Assembly (NCBI GenBank): GCA_020073145.1
Contig: JAIQFS010000008.1
Span: 1-64,000, forward strand
DNA from: Terriglobia bacterium
GTDB taxonomy: Bacteria > Acidobacteriota > Terriglobia > Bryobacterales > Bryobacteraceae
Reading direction: 5' to 3'
DNA length: 64,000 nt
Part shown: positions 7,541-17,248 of the stretch, piece after piece
Numbering within the stretch: position 1 is the stretch's first letter
Layout: each line of letters begins with the position of its first letter
Notes under the pieces: model-generated
What the model saw: only the letters and a program-made list of their open reading frames with translations
The model's database searches: none
Told to the model about the DNA's origin: nothing
Program-made: the position numbers and the translations under genes

Positions 7541-8845
7541 ATGCGGAACGTGATTGTCCTGGGATCCCAGTGGGGAGACGAAGGCAAGGGGAAGATGGTC
7601 GACCTCTTCTCCGAGCGCTTCGACATTGTGGCGCGCTATCAAGGCGGCCACAACGCGGGCCATACCGTCTTCATTGGCGAGAAGAAGTTCGTTCTGAAGC
7701 TGATCCCGGGCGGCATCCTGCGTCCCGGAAAGCAGGCCGTGATCGGCAATGGCCTGGTGATCGATCCGGCGGCGCTGCTGACGGAAATCGATTCGCTGGA
7801 GGCCGCGGGCATCCCGGTTGCTAAGGCTTTGTCGATCAGCAACCGCGCCCACGTCCTGCTGCCGGCCCATCGCATGATGGAAAAGATGTCGGAAGGGCGC
7901 GCCGGACGCGTCTCCATCGGCACCACCTCCCGCGGCATCGGCCCGTGTTATGAGGACAAAATCGCGCGCCGGGGGATCCGCATCGCCGATCTGCTGGATC
8001 GCGACAGTTTTCGCGCGCAATACGCTACCTTGATGGAAGAAAAGACCACCATCGCCACCGCGCTGGGGATCGCCGAGGAGCTCGACTACAACCGCATCCG
8101 CGACGACTACGAACGCTTCGCCGAGCGGGTCCGCCCCATGGTGCGCGACACCGCCCTGCTGCTCAACCAAGCCATCGCCGATGGAAAGTCCGTGCTCTTT
8201 GAAGGCGCGCAGGGCACCATGCTGGATATCGACCACGGCACCTACCCGTTCGTCACGTCTTCTAGCGCCAGCGCCGGCGGCGCCTGTACCGGCACCGGTG
8301 TCGCTCCTACCCGCATCACCGGCATCATCGGCGTCTCCAAGGCCTACATCACGCGCGTGGGAGCCGGCCCGTTTCCCACCGAGTCGCTGGACGGCGCGGG
8401 GGAGCAGATCCGTCAGCGCGGCAAGGAATTCGGCGCGGTCACCGGGCGGCCCCGCCGCTGCGGCTGGTTCGACGTGCCGCTGCTGCGCTACTCCGCCGCC
8501 ATCAACGGCTTCGACAGCCTGGTGATCACCAAGCTCGATGTACTCGACGAGTTCGACAACATTCCGGTCTGCGTCCGCTATCGCATCGGTCAGCAGGAAG
8601 TCACGGATATGCCGCCCACCGTGGCCGGGATCGCCCAGCTCGAGGCGGTCTATGAGTGTCTGCCGGGCTGGAAGCAATCCACCTTCGGGATGACTTCGTA
8701 CGAGCAGTTGCCCGCCAAGGCGAAGGACTACCTGGCCTTTCTGGAAAGCCGCACCGGCGTCGAAGCCGGCTGCATTTCCACCGGCCCGGAGCGCAACCAG
8801 ACCATTGTGAAACCGGGATCGCGGTTCCAGAGTCTCATGTCATAA
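7541..8845 (+). CDS. purA: Adenylosuccinate synthetase
   Basis: 434 aa. It couples IMP and aspartate with GTP hydrolysis, the first step from IMP to AMP, in the cytosol. The P-loop GSQWGDEGKGK is at residues 8-18 with catalytic D13. H41 lies in QGGHNAGHT. Both numbers match E. coli PurA exactly when the ATG at 7541 is used. An upstream in-frame TTG at 7532 is an alternative. Full length. The stop overlaps the next gene's ATG (TAATG), so the secreted protein downstream is translationally coupled. Confidence 0.96.
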   Translation: MRNVIVLGSQWGDEGKGKMVDLFSERFDIVARYQGGHNAGHTVFIGEKKFVLKLIPGGILRPGKQAVIGNGLVIDPAALLTEIDSLEAAGIPVAKALSISNRAHVLLPAHRMMEKMSEGRAGRVSIGTTSRGIGPCYEDKIARRGIRIADLLDRDSFRAQYATLMEEKTTIATALGIAEELDYNRIRDDYERFAERVRPMVRDTALLLNQAIADGKSVLFEGAQGTMLDIDHGTYPFVTSSSASAGGACTGTGVAPTRITGIIGVSKAYITRVGAGPFPTESLDGAGEQIRQRGKEFGAVTGRPRRCGWFDVPLLRYSAAINGFDSLVITKLDVLDEFDNIPVCVRYRIGQQEVTDMPPTVAGIAQLEAVYECLPGWKQSTFGMTSYEQLPAKAKDYLAFLESRTGVEAGCISTGPERNQTIVKPGSRFQSLMS

Positions 8846-9681
8846 TGCTGTTGCGCGCGTTCACGTGCGTTCCCCTGCTTTGTGCCGCCGGGCTGCTTCC
8901 GGCGCAGGACGCCCGCGAGATCATCCGCCGCGCCGTGGAACAGAGCGACCGGAATACGAAGGCCGCGCTCACCTACACCTATCTGCAACGGCAGGAAGTG
9001 CGCGAACTCGATGGTTCCGGCCACGTCAAAAAGCGCACCATCCAGACCTGGGACATCACTCCAATTCAAGGCTCGCCCTACCGGCGTCTGGTAGCTCGCG
9101 ACGACCAGCCGCTTCCTGCCGCGGAACAGAAGACCGAAGACGAGAAGCTGCGTTGGAACAACGAGCAGCGCCGAAAGGAAACCAGCGAGGAGCGCGCGCG
9201 CCGCGTGGCCGAATGGCAGCTCCGTCAGGAGCGCGAGCGCGAGCCCGTCCGGGAGTTGCCCGACGCTTTCACCTTCACGCTAGCCGGCGAAGAGCAGGTC
9301 GCGGGCCGCCCCGTCTACCGGATCGACGCCACTCCCAAGCCCGGTTACAAACCGAAATCGCAGCTTGCGAACTTTTTCCCAAAGGTGAAACTCCGTCTCT
9401 GGATCGACCAGCAGGACCTCCAAGGCGCCCGGATCGAGATGGAGGTCCTGGATACGATTTCCTTCGGAGGCTTCGTCCTGCGGCTCTCCAAAGGCACGCG
9501 CCTGACGATCGAGCAGACCCGCCTGGGCGATGCGGTATGGCTTCCCAAGCAAGTCGCCTTGACCGCGACGGGGCGCATCCTGCTGGTCAAAGGCCTGAAC
9601 CGCGAGTTCCGCTATACCTTCTCCGATTACAAGAAATTTCAGGTTGACTCACATGTGCTGGCGATCGCGGAAGAACCGTAA
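8845..9681 (+). CDS. Secreted protein of unknown function
   Basis: 278 aa. It begins with a signal peptide (MLLRAFTCVPLLCAAG, probable cut after PAQ). The ATG at 8845 overlaps the purA stop; an in-frame extension back to 8656 lies inside purA and is not credible. The mature part has a long charged helix (about 85-140, Glu/Arg rich) and then a beta-rich region of alternating hydrophobic strands, reminiscent of lipoprotein-carrier (LolA/LolB-like) folds. That fold suggestion is inference only. There are no cysteines for a lipobox. Confidence 0.7.
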   Translation: MLLRAFTCVPLLCAAGLLPAQDAREIIRRAVEQSDRNTKAALTYTYLQRQEVRELDGSGHVKKRTIQTWDITPIQGSPYRRLVARDDQPLPAAEQKTEDEKLRWNNEQRRKETSEERARRVAEWQLRQEREREPVRELPDAFTFTLAGEEQVAGRPVYRIDATPKPGYKPKSQLANFFPKVKLRLWIDQQDLQGARIEMEVLDTISFGGFVLRLSKGTRLTIEQTRLGDAVWLPKQVALTATGRILLVKGLNREFRYTFSDYKKFQVDSHVLAIAEEP

Positions 9682-9716
9682 CGCGGCTGTGTTTTTCGCC
9701 TTGTCTTCGCCTGCGC

Positions 9717-9722
9717 TACACT
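9717..9722 (+). promoter_or_regulatory. -10 element (TACACT) 7 nt before the addB start codon
   Basis: TACACT ends at 9722 and the addB ATG begins at 9730. Transcription would normally start about 7 nt after a -10, that is on the A of the ATG. No Shine-Dalgarno sequence exists in the 7-nt gap, so a leaderless mRNA is the simplest reading. Confidence 0.55.
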
Positions 9723-9729
9723 AAACCCA

Positions 9730-12399
9730 ATGCGGCTCCTGACGGGTCCGGCTGGGTCGGGTAAGACTTCCTACGTGTTAGAGCGTTTCACCGAGGCTCT
9801 GCGCGCGAACAACCACGCGGTCCGCCTGCTGGTGCCCACTGCCACCTTGGCGCAGCATCTGCAAAATCGCGTGGCGCGCGAGGGCTTCGTCTTCCGCCGC
9901 ACCCTGATTCAGACGCTCTCCAGCTTCATCGAATCCTGGGCGGGTGACCGGGCGCAGGCGTCCGGGCCGGTGCTGTACCTGTTGGTCGAGCAGGCCGTGG
10001 CCCGCGCCAACCGCTCCGAGTTCCGCCGCGTAGCGCAGTTGCCGGGGTTCTGCGCGGCAGCGGCCCGCACCATCGCCGAGTTCTCTTCCGCCGGCTGCGA
10101 CAGCGCGCGTCTTGCCGCCCACCTTCCGGACGCGCCGCTCGCCGCTGCCTTTCTTGCTGTGTACCGCGAAGTCGACCGCGACCTTGGCCGCCGCGGGCTG
10201 GCCTTGCGCGGCCAGCGGCTCGAACGCGCGGCCGCGCGAATCCGCGCCGAGGGTCTCGAACAGATCCAGACCATCTGGCTCGATGGGTTCCACGTTCTGC
10301 CGGACCCCGAGATGGCTGTCATCGAAGCGCTTGCGCAGCATGCCGAGATCACGCTCACATTGGCGGACACCGATGCCGGCGAGGACGTGCGCGCGCGGCT
10401 GTGGGCCATGGGTTTCGAAGAGGAGCGCGCCCCGGGGTTCCCGCCGGCGCCGGATCTCCGGCTGGTGCGCGCGACCGGCATCGAGCGCGAGGCCGATGAG
10501 ATCGCCCGCCGGATCGTGGAGCAGGCCGCGGCCGGCCGTCCGTTTCGCGAGATCGGAATTATCGTCCGGTCTCCCGAAACCTACGTTCCCATCCTGCGCG
10601 CCACCCTGGAGCGGTTCGGCATCCCCGCGCGCTTCTATTTCGATGCCGAACTGGAACGCCAGCCGGCTGTCCGCTTTCTGGAAGCGGCGGTGGACGCCAT
10701 GCTGGGAGGGTGGGATCATTCCGCGACCCTCGCCGCCCTGCGGCTCGCGCCCCGCTTTGCCGGCTCGACCGCCATGGATCGCTTCGATTTCGACGTCCGC
10801 GAGCAGGCGCCGGATCGCGGCCTGGGCAGTCTGAAGGCGCTGCTGGGCGACCTCGAAAGCCCGCTGTCCAAGCTCATCGATTCGCTGGCCGCACTCGAAG
10901 AGTGGCGTTCGTTCGAAATGAATCCCGCCGACTGGGCCGCGCGCTTTCACACTCTGCGGAACGTCTTCCGCCCCGCCGGGCCGGTGGAAGACGCGGATCA
11001 CGAGCTCACGTTGCTCGGGAGTAGCCAGGCCGCGGCCCTGGGCGCCTTCGAGGAAGCGGCGCGCGATGCCGCCCAGGCGCTCGATCCGGCTCTGCCGCTG
11101 GGAATCGTCGAATTCTGGAGAGCGTTGAAGTCCGTGCTCCGTCTGACGGCGTTGCGCGCGGAGGACGGCCGCCGTAACGTGGTCCAGGTCTTGAGCGCCC
11201 ATGAGGCCCGCCAGTGGGTCCTGCCCGTGGTCTTCGTTTGCGGGATGGTGGAGAAGCAGTTCCCGCAGTTCCATCCGCAGGATCCGTTCTTTCCGGATGC
11301 GGCCCGCAACGCCCTGGACGCCGCCGGAATTCGTGTGCGCACCGGCGCCCAATTCGAGCGCGAAGAGCGGGCCTTGTTCGATTCCGCCGTCACGCGAGGG
11401 ACGGTCGAGGTGACGCTTTCGTACCCGGAGTCCGACGCGCGCAGCGAGCGCAACCTGCCGTCGCTCTACTTGGAAGATCTGCGCTTGCCGGCCGAGCCGG
11501 CCCGAGTCGTGCAGCCGTGCCCGCGCGCGGTTCCCTCGCGCCCCGTGCCCGGAGTGATTCGCGCTCCCGAGTTGCTGACCCGGCTGAGAGAAAAAACGGA
11601 GCGGCTTTCGCCGACCGGGCTGGAATCCTTTCTCCAATGCCCGTTCCAATACTTCGCCCTCAAGATTCTACGCCTGAAGACCGCGCCCCTTCTCCCGAAG
11701 GAGCGGCTGAATTTCATGGAACAGGGTCGCCTGATTCACTCGGTCCTGGCCGAATGGGTTGCCGCGCCTCAAGACATCGGCGCGCTCTTCGACCGCGCTT
11801 TTGACGACTTCCGCGAGGAACACCGCCTCCCGCCGGGATATCACACCGAGCGGCTGCGCCAGGCCATGCGCGCCGACCTCCAGCGTTTCGCGGACCGAGA
11901 CACCTGGCCGCGCGCCCGATTCCAGACCCGCGTCGAACAGCCATTCGAGTTTCCGCTCGACGAGTCGGTGCGCATCGCGGGGCGCATCGACCGCCTCGAC
12001 ATCGACGCCGATGGCCGCGCCTACATCATCGACTACAAATACAGCGGCGCGCAGCGCATGAAGAAGGTGATGGGCGGCGACCGCCTGCAAGCCCCCCTCT
12101 ACTGGATGGCCGCCGAGCGCGTCTTCGGGGCCAAACCCGCCGCCATGTTCTACGTCCGGTTGAAGAAGAAACTCGAGTACGCGGGATGGAGCGAAGATCC
12201 TGCCTTGATGGACGGCGAACCCATTCCGGAAGGCTGGCCCGCCGCGGCCGTTCCGCGTATGCTGGCGATGGTGGAACAGATGCGGCAGGGCCGCCTGGCG
12301 CCCGCTCCCGCCGACGCCGGTGAGTGCCGCCTGTGCGATGCGTGCGATGTCTGCCGCATCGAGGTACAAGCGCCCGCCGTCTTCGCGGAGGGCGAGTGA
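9730..12399 (+). CDS. addB: AddB-type helicase-nuclease subunit
   Basis: 889 aa subunit of the AddAB complex that resects double-strand breaks for recombination. The Walker A motif GPAGSGKTS is at the extreme N-terminus. The C-terminal RecB-like nuclease has GRIDRLDIDADG and IIDYKYSG (the D...DxK catalytic signature). An iron-sulphur cluster site typical of AddB is visible: C637 in CPFQYF, plus C866, C869, C872 and C875 in ECRLCDACDVC. The spacing here is CxxCxxCxxC. The gene is shorter than Bacillus AddB (about 1160 aa). The stop overlaps the GTG start of addA (GTGA). Confidence 0.85.
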   Translation: MRLLTGPAGSGKTSYVLERFTEALRANNHAVRLLVPTATLAQHLQNRVAREGFVFRRTLIQTLSSFIESWAGDRAQASGPVLYLLVEQAVARANRSEFRRVAQLPGFCAAAARTIAEFSSAGCDSARLAAHLPDAPLAAAFLAVYREVDRDLGRRGLALRGQRLERAAARIRAEGLEQIQTIWLDGFHVLPDPEMAVIEALAQHAEITLTLADTDAGEDVRARLWAMGFEEERAPGFPPAPDLRLVRATGIEREADEIARRIVEQAAAGRPFREIGIIVRSPETYVPILRATLERFGIPARFYFDAELERQPAVRFLEAAVDAMLGGWDHSATLAALRLAPRFAGSTAMDRFDFDVREQAPDRGLGSLKALLGDLESPLSKLIDSLAALEEWRSFEMNPADWAARFHTLRNVFRPAGPVEDADHELTLLGSSQAAALGAFEEAARDAAQALDPALPLGIVEFWRALKSVLRLTALRAEDGRRNVVQVLSAHEARQWVLPVVFVCGMVEKQFPQFHPQDPFFPDAARNALDAAGIRVRTGAQFEREERALFDSAVTRGTVEVTLSYPESDARSERNLPSLYLEDLRLPAEPARVVQPCPRAVPSRPVPGVIRAPELLTRLREKTERLSPTGLESFLQCPFQYFALKILRLKTAPLLPKERLNFMEQGRLIHSVLAEWVAAPQDIGALFDRAFDDFREEHRLPPGYHTERLRQAMRADLQRFADRDTWPRARFQTRVEQPFEFPLDESVRIAGRIDRLDIDADGRAYIIDYKYSGAQRMKKVMGGDRLQAPLYWMAAERVFGAKPAAMFYVRLKKKLEYAGWSEDPALMDGEPIPEGWPAAAVPRMLAMVEQMRQGRLAPAPADAGECRLCDACDVCRIEVQAPAVFAEGE

Positions 12400-15300
12400 A
12401 GACCGTCTCTTTCACCGAGAGCCAGCAAGCGGCGATCGACGTCTCCCAGCGGCATCGCGATGCCTGCGTGGTGGCCGGGCCGGGCTCCGGCAAAACCACC
12501 GTCCTGGTGGAGTATTTTCGCCGCCTCGTGGAAGTGGATGTCGATCCAGGGCGCATCCTGGCCATCACCTTCACGGAGAAGGCGGCTGGCAACATGCGCG
12601 CCAAACTGGCGGAAGCGTTTCAAGAAGACCCGGTCGTGCGCGCTAAGCTGGAGCGCGCCTGGGTCTCCACCGTCCATGGCTTCTGCGCGCGGTTGCTCAA
12701 GGAAAACGCCGTGCTCGCCGGCGTGGATCCGCAATTCGTGGTGGCCGATGATCTTGAATCCGCCCGCCTCCGGCAGCAGGCCATCGACCGGGCCGTGGCT
12801 GTGCTTTTCGAGGAACATCCCGCCACAGTTCGCAACTTGATCCGCGGGCTGTCCTCGTTCGAGTTCGAGACAGCCGTTCTTTCGGCTTACGACGGCATGC
12901 GCGGGGCCGGGATGGACATCGAGCAGCTGGCGGCGATTCCGCCGCCGCCCGGAGTTACCCGCCGGGAAGTCGCCGAAGCCGTCGAAGCGCTGCGCCTCGA
13001 CCCGCTCGACGGATGGAAGCCGGAGCAGAAGCATTACCGGAAGACCGTGCTGGAGCAGGCCGACCGGATCGTCGCGGCGCGCGGGCCGCGCGAGACCCTG
13101 CTCGCCATCGGAGCCTTCTCCGTCAACCTGACGAAATGCAAGCAGGGAACTCCGGCTCGTGAGCTAGTAAGACGCCTGCGCGATGATCTCATCGAAAGAT
13201 TCCAGTATTCGCTCATTTCTGAGCTCTACCACGCCGAGCGCGAAACGCTCCTCGAGATCCTCCGCCGTTTCGATCGCACGTACCGGGAACTGAAGCGGCA
13301 GGCCGGGGCGCTCGATTTCGCCGACCTCGAGGAAAGCGCCGTGCGATTGCTCGAACAGAGTCCGGAAACGCGGGCCCGGTTGCAGTCGCAGTTCGAGCAC
13401 ATCGTCATGGACGAATTCCAGGACACCAACGGCCAGCAGGCCCGGCTGCTGCGGCTGCTCCGGCGTCCCGGCCGCTTTTACGCCGTGGGCGACATCAATC
13501 AATCCATCTTCGGGTTCCGCCATGCCGAGCCGGACGTGTTTCGCGAGTACCGCGACCAAGTCGAGCGGCGAGTGGATCTGGATGACAACTTCCGCAGCCG
13601 GCCTCCCATTCTGAGCGCGGTGGAGACCATCGCGGAGGGCGCTGCCGGCATAGAATCGCGCCCGCTCACGGCCCGGCGCGAATTCGATGATTGGCGCGAG
13701 GTGTGCGTCGAGGCCATCGCCGCCTTGGCCGGCCAAGTCGATGCGGCCTTGGAGATCGAGGCCCAGTGGGTCGCCCGCCGCATTCTCGAGCTGACCGGAC
13801 AACCCGAGCGCCCCTTCGCCTTCCGCGACATCGCGGTGCTGGTTCGCAATACCGAGGTGCTGGGCGCGTTCACCGGCGCGTTCGATGCAGCCGGGATTCC
13901 CTGCGTCGTCAGCCGCGGCAAGGGCTTTTACGAGGCGCGCGAGGTCAAGGATTTGACCCATCTGCTCCGCGTGATCGCCAACCCGCGCGACGAGATGAGC
14001 CTTGCTGCCGTTCTGCGCTCGCCTCTCGTCCAGGTGTCGGACGAGGCGCTTCTGCGCCTGAAGATGCAAGACGGGAACCTGGGAGCCGCTCTGGCGCATC
14101 TCTCATCGGCCGCCTCGGATTTCGACGCCGGGGATTTTGCGAAGTTGTGTCGCTTCCGTGATCGTCTGCGCGGCTGGCGCGCGAGGCGCGAACACGTCTC
14201 CTTCGACCGCCTGTTGCTTGCTGCCATCGATGACTGCGGCTATCCCGCCGAGCCGGGCACACGCGCTTGGGCCAATATCGAAAAGCTCCTGGCCCAAGCC
14301 CGCCGCGTTACGGGCCGTCTGTCGCTCGATCAATTCGTGGAGGAACTGGCCGCGGTCCGCGCCTCTGATCCGCGTGAGCCCGATGCGCCGCCGGAAGATT
14401 CCGCCAATGCCGTGAACGTCATGACCGTGCACGCCGCCAAAGGCCTCGAGTTCCCCGTGGTGTTCGTGTCCGCGCTCCACAAGGGTGTACAGACTAACCC
14501 GCCCGTGATCGCATTTTCGCGGCGCTTCGGCTTGGGCGCCCACTGGCGTCACCCGGCCAGCGGCGAAGAAGTAGACGACCTGTTCCAGAGCGCGATTCGC
14601 GAGGAGCGCAAGAAGCTGGAAGACGAGGAAAGCAGCCGCCTGCTGTACGTGGCCATGACGCGCGCCGAGCAGCATCTGGCGCTGAGTTTCTCGGTGGTGG
14701 GCAAGCGGCGCGAGAACTGGGTCAAGCTGGTTGTGCCCAAATTAGGAATCGGCCTGGACCAGCCGCGCGAGGAAACTCAGACGCACACAGCGCCCGATGG
14801 GAAGGAGTGGAAGCTTCACCTGCGGGTCGTGGACCGGCCGCCCGGCCCGATGTCGCGGCCGCTGTTGGAAGAAATCGCGCCGCCCGTGGAGCGCATCGCG
14901 CCGCCCAAGGTCGGCGAGCAGCAGGATACCAACGCCAACGTGACCGGCGTCAACGCCTTCGCCACCTGCCCGCGCCAGTATTACATCGGCCACTACCTCG
15001 GATGGGAAGGCCGCCCGCGCCGGCTGCGGGACTCCGGCGAACTCCCCGCGGCCGAACTCGGCACCCAGGTCCACGCCCTGCTGGCCGGCGTCGCGGTGCC
15101 CGATCCCGATCCGGAGGCGCTCCGCTTGGCCGACGTGTTTCGCCAGAGCCCGCTCGGCCGGCGCGCCGCGCGGGCCGCGCGCGTCGAGCGCGAGTTTGAC
15201 TTTTTGATGGCGCTCGAGGGACTGGTTCTCCGCGGCCAAGTCGACCTCTGGTTCGAAGAGGGCGGCGACTTGGTGATTGTCGATTACAAAACCGATTCGG

Positions 15301-15611
15301 TCACTGCCCACGAAGCGCACCAGCGCGCGCAGGATTACACCATGCAACTGCGGCTCTACGCCCTGGCCTTGGAACGCGCCACCGGCCGCGCGCCCAACCG
15401 GGCCTGGCTGCATTTCCTGCGGCCGAACACGGCGATCGAAGTGGACTTGCGCCCATCGCTATTGGACGCCCCTGAGCAGATCGTACGCGATTTCCAGGAT
15501 GCCCAATCGCGGCTGGATTTTCCGCTCGTCGAAGCCGAGCACTGCCAACGGTGCGCGTTCTTCCACGACCTGTGCCCGTCCAAGTACTCGTCGTCGGGGA
15601 CTGGATCATAA
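12396..15611 (+). CDS. addA: AddA-type UvrD/RecB helicase-nuclease
   Basis: 1071 aa from the GTG at 12396, which overlaps the addB stop. An in-frame start at 12324 lies inside addB and is rejected. This is a superfamily 1 helicase: Walker A GPGSGKTT near residue 30, TFTEKAAGNMR motif Ia, Walker B DEFQDTN, and late motifs TVHAAKGLEF and LLYVAMTRAEQ. The C-terminal PD-(D/E)XK nuclease has GQVDLWFEEG and VIVDYKTDS, followed by a Cys pair (CQRCAFFHDLC). Together with addB it forms the double-nuclease complex that replaces RecBCD. Confidence 0.9.
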   Translation: MKTVSFTESQQAAIDVSQRHRDACVVAGPGSGKTTVLVEYFRRLVEVDVDPGRILAITFTEKAAGNMRAKLAEAFQEDPVVRAKLERAWVSTVHGFCARLLKENAVLAGVDPQFVVADDLESARLRQQAIDRAVAVLFEEHPATVRNLIRGLSSFEFETAVLSAYDGMRGAGMDIEQLAAIPPPPGVTRREVAEAVEALRLDPLDGWKPEQKHYRKTVLEQADRIVAARGPRETLLAIGAFSVNLTKCKQGTPARELVRRLRDDLIERFQYSLISELYHAERETLLEILRRFDRTYRELKRQAGALDFADLEESAVRLLEQSPETRARLQSQFEHIVMDEFQDTNGQQARLLRLLRRPGRFYAVGDINQSIFGFRHAEPDVFREYRDQVERRVDLDDNFRSRPPILSAVETIAEGAAGIESRPLTARREFDDWREVCVEAIAALAGQVDAALEIEAQWVARRILELTGQPERPFAFRDIAVLVRNTEVLGAFTGAFDAAGIPCVVSRGKGFYEAREVKDLTHLLRVIANPRDEMSLAAVLRSPLVQVSDEALLRLKMQDGNLGAALAHLSSAASDFDAGDFAKLCRFRDRLRGWRARREHVSFDRLLLAAIDDCGYPAEPGTRAWANIEKLLAQARRVTGRLSLDQFVEELAAVRASDPREPDAPPEDSANAVNVMTVHAAKGLEFPVVFVSALHKGVQTNPPVIAFSRRFGLGAHWRHPASGEEVDDLFQSAIREERKKLEDEESSRLLYVAMTRAEQHLALSFSVVGKRRENWVKLVVPKLGIGLDQPREETQTHTAPDGKEWKLHLRVVDRPPGPMSRPLLEEIAPPVERIAPPKVGEQQDTNANVTGVNAFATCPRQYYIGHYLGWEGRPRRLRDSGELPAAELGTQVHALLAGVAVPDPDPEALRLADVFRQSPLGRRAARAARVEREFDFLMALEGLVLRGQVDLWFEEGGDLVIVDYKTDSVTAHEAHQRAQDYTMQLRLYALALERATGRAPNRAWLHFLRPNTAIEVDLRPSLLDAPEQIVRDFQDAQSRLDFPLVEAEHCQRCAFFHDLCPSKYSSSGTGS

Positions 15612-15623
15612 GGTGAGTTAGGC

Positions 15624-16532
15624 ATGATTTTCAAAGAACTAGCCAACACGGGCGTCCGCATCCCCGAAATCGGCATCGGGACGTACGACTATCACGGCGG
15701 CCCCGAGCCGTTACGGCGCGGCTTGGAGAGCGGCGCGCTCTTCATCGACACGGCGGAATTGTATGGCACCGAACCCGTGGTCGGTGAAGCCGTGCGGGGC
15801 ATGCGGGACCGCGTCTTTCTTGCCACTAAAGTATCGCCGGAGCACTTCCGTCCGGAAGAATTTCGCCAGTCGGTGGACGCGAGTCTGCTCCGGATGGGCG
15901 TCGATGCTGTTGACCTGCTCCAGTTGCATTACCCCAATCCGGCCATTCCGATTGCGGACACCATGGGCGCGCTCGCGGGCCTCATTGACGCCGGCAAGGT
16001 CCGGTTTGGCGGCGTGAGCAATTTTTCCGTCAAACAAATGGAGGACGCGCAGCGCGCTTTCGGCAAGCACCCCATCGTCTCCAATCAGATTCGCTATAAC
16101 CTCATCGATCGCACCATCGAAGCCGACTTGTTGCCGTATTGCCAGGCGCGCGGGATTGCGGTCATCGCGTACAGCCCGCTCGCCAAGTCGTTGAGCCGAT
16201 TTCTGGACTGCGACCCGGCGGGCATCATCGCCCGGATCGCGCGGGAGACCGGAAAGACGCCCGCCCAGATCGTCATCAACTGGTGTCTGTGCAAAGATGG
16301 CGTTTTTGCAATTCCCAAGGGCGGGTCGGTGGAACACATCCTGGAGAACTGCGCTGCGTCGGACTGGCGCTTATCGCCCGAACAGATCACCCTGCTCGAC
16401 ACCAAGATTCAATATCGCCGCCGGAGTCGCCTGGACCGGTTGGTCCGCACGCGGATGCCGCACTCGCTCCAACGCCTCGCCAAATGGACGGCGGACCGTC
16501 TGCCGCGGAGTGTGCGCCGCCGGTTCTTCTGA
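15624..16532 (+). CDS. Aldo/keto reductase
   Basis: 302 aa cytosolic NAD(P)H-dependent oxidoreductase with a TIM barrel. The complete catalytic tetrad is present: D42, Y47 (DTAELYG), K69 (LATKVSP) and H102 (LQLHYPN). The cofactor end carries AIPKGGSVEHILEN, equivalent to the usual IPG/KS motif. The final 45 residues are unusually basic (RRRSRLDRLVRTRMP). The substrate cannot be told from sequence. It follows addA by 12 nt in the same direction and may be co-transcribed. Confidence 0.85.
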   Translation: MIFKELANTGVRIPEIGIGTYDYHGGPEPLRRGLESGALFIDTAELYGTEPVVGEAVRGMRDRVFLATKVSPEHFRPEEFRQSVDASLLRMGVDAVDLLQLHYPNPAIPIADTMGALAGLIDAGKVRFGGVSNFSVKQMEDAQRAFGKHPIVSNQIRYNLIDRTIEADLLPYCQARGIAVIAYSPLAKSLSRFLDCDPAGIIARIARETGKTPAQIVINWCLCKDGVFAIPKGGSVEHILENCAASDWRLSPEQITLLDTKIQYRRRSRLDRLVRTRMPHSLQRLAKWTADRLPRSVRRRFF

Positions 16533-16542
16533 ATCTGGAAAA

Positions 16543-16619
<77 letters not shown>

Positions 16620-16777
16620 GTACCTCACTTCCCAAACTCTAGCATGGCCCGGTCGCTGGGCAGGGAGATCACCGCCGCTCCTCTCTAAATCGACAGACCA
16701 GGGGCTGGCCGCTCACCTCCGTCAATATTGTTTTTCCCCTTCAATCCGCCTACCCTATGGCTGGCAGGGCTATCCCT

Positions 16778-17200
16778 ATGGACATTCGGTCAATCCTCGA
16801 GCCACGGCGAACCGTCCTGATCCTGTTGACCGGCCTCCTGGTGATCCCGGTGTTGTCCGCGAAGAAATCACGGACCGTCCTCGACTGGAAAACCGGGTAC
16901 GTGTGGGAGTCGCCCGACGCTTGTATCGATACGTGGGGTCTCAATCGGGAGACCTTTCTCATTTTCGGGGAGGACACTCTGTATCATGTGTCCCATCGCC
17001 TTCTGATCGGCCACAAAGCCGGCGTGATGGAACGCTCCACCGTGAAATATGCCCTCGCCGGTGGGGGCTTCTACCTTCAGGATGAGGCCGGGCGGGTGTT
17101 CAAACTGGCCGTTGTGAAGACCGAGTTCGACCCCAACGCAATGGCGCGTATTAACAGCGGGAGACAGCCATGCCAGCCAGCGGGCGTGGCGGGGCTCTGA
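16778..17200 (+). CDS. Hypothetical exported protein
   Basis: 140 aa from the ATG at 16778, preceded by CAGGG at about 8 nt; an ATG at 16757 would add 7 residues. A hydrophobic N-terminal segment (RTVLILLTGLLVIPVLSA) acts as signal peptide or anchor. The rest is short beta-rich sequence with one Cys in the middle and one near the end. No family was recognised. The frame lies directly upstream of the dihaem cytochrome gene in the same orientation. Confidence 0.5.
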   Translation: MDIRSILEPRRTVLILLTGLLVIPVLSAKKSRTVLDWKTGYVWESPDACIDTWGLNRETFLIFGEDTLYHVSHRLLIGHKAGVMERSTVKYALAGGGFYLQDEAGRVFKLAVVKTEFDPNAMARINSGRQPCQPAGVAGL

Positions 17201-17228
17201 CCGCGCGCGGCCTCCAGCTTTGGTGGGA

Positions 17229-17234
17229 TATACT
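17229..17234 (+). promoter_or_regulatory. -10 element (TATACT) before the dihaem cytochrome gene
   Basis: TATACT ends 14 nt before the ATG at 17249, leaving room for only a very short 5' leader and no clear Shine-Dalgarno sequence. Confidence 0.4.
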
Positions 17235-17248
17235 GTCCGCAGTCGATC

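Noticed and set aside
7346-8677. Open frame of 443 codons on the minus strand
   Set aside because: Antisense to purA, which is certain.
8656-8844. Upstream extension of the secreted protein after purA
   Set aside because: It overlaps purA coding. The ATG at 8845 opens directly into a signal peptide.
9778-11649. Open frame of 623 codons on the minus strand within addB
   Set aside because: Shadow frame of addB. It is Arg/Gly/Glu-rich and has no start signal or motif.
12324-12395. Upstream extension of addA
   Set aside because: It lies within the Fe-S coding end of addB. The GTG overlapping the addB stop gives a normal helicase N-terminus.
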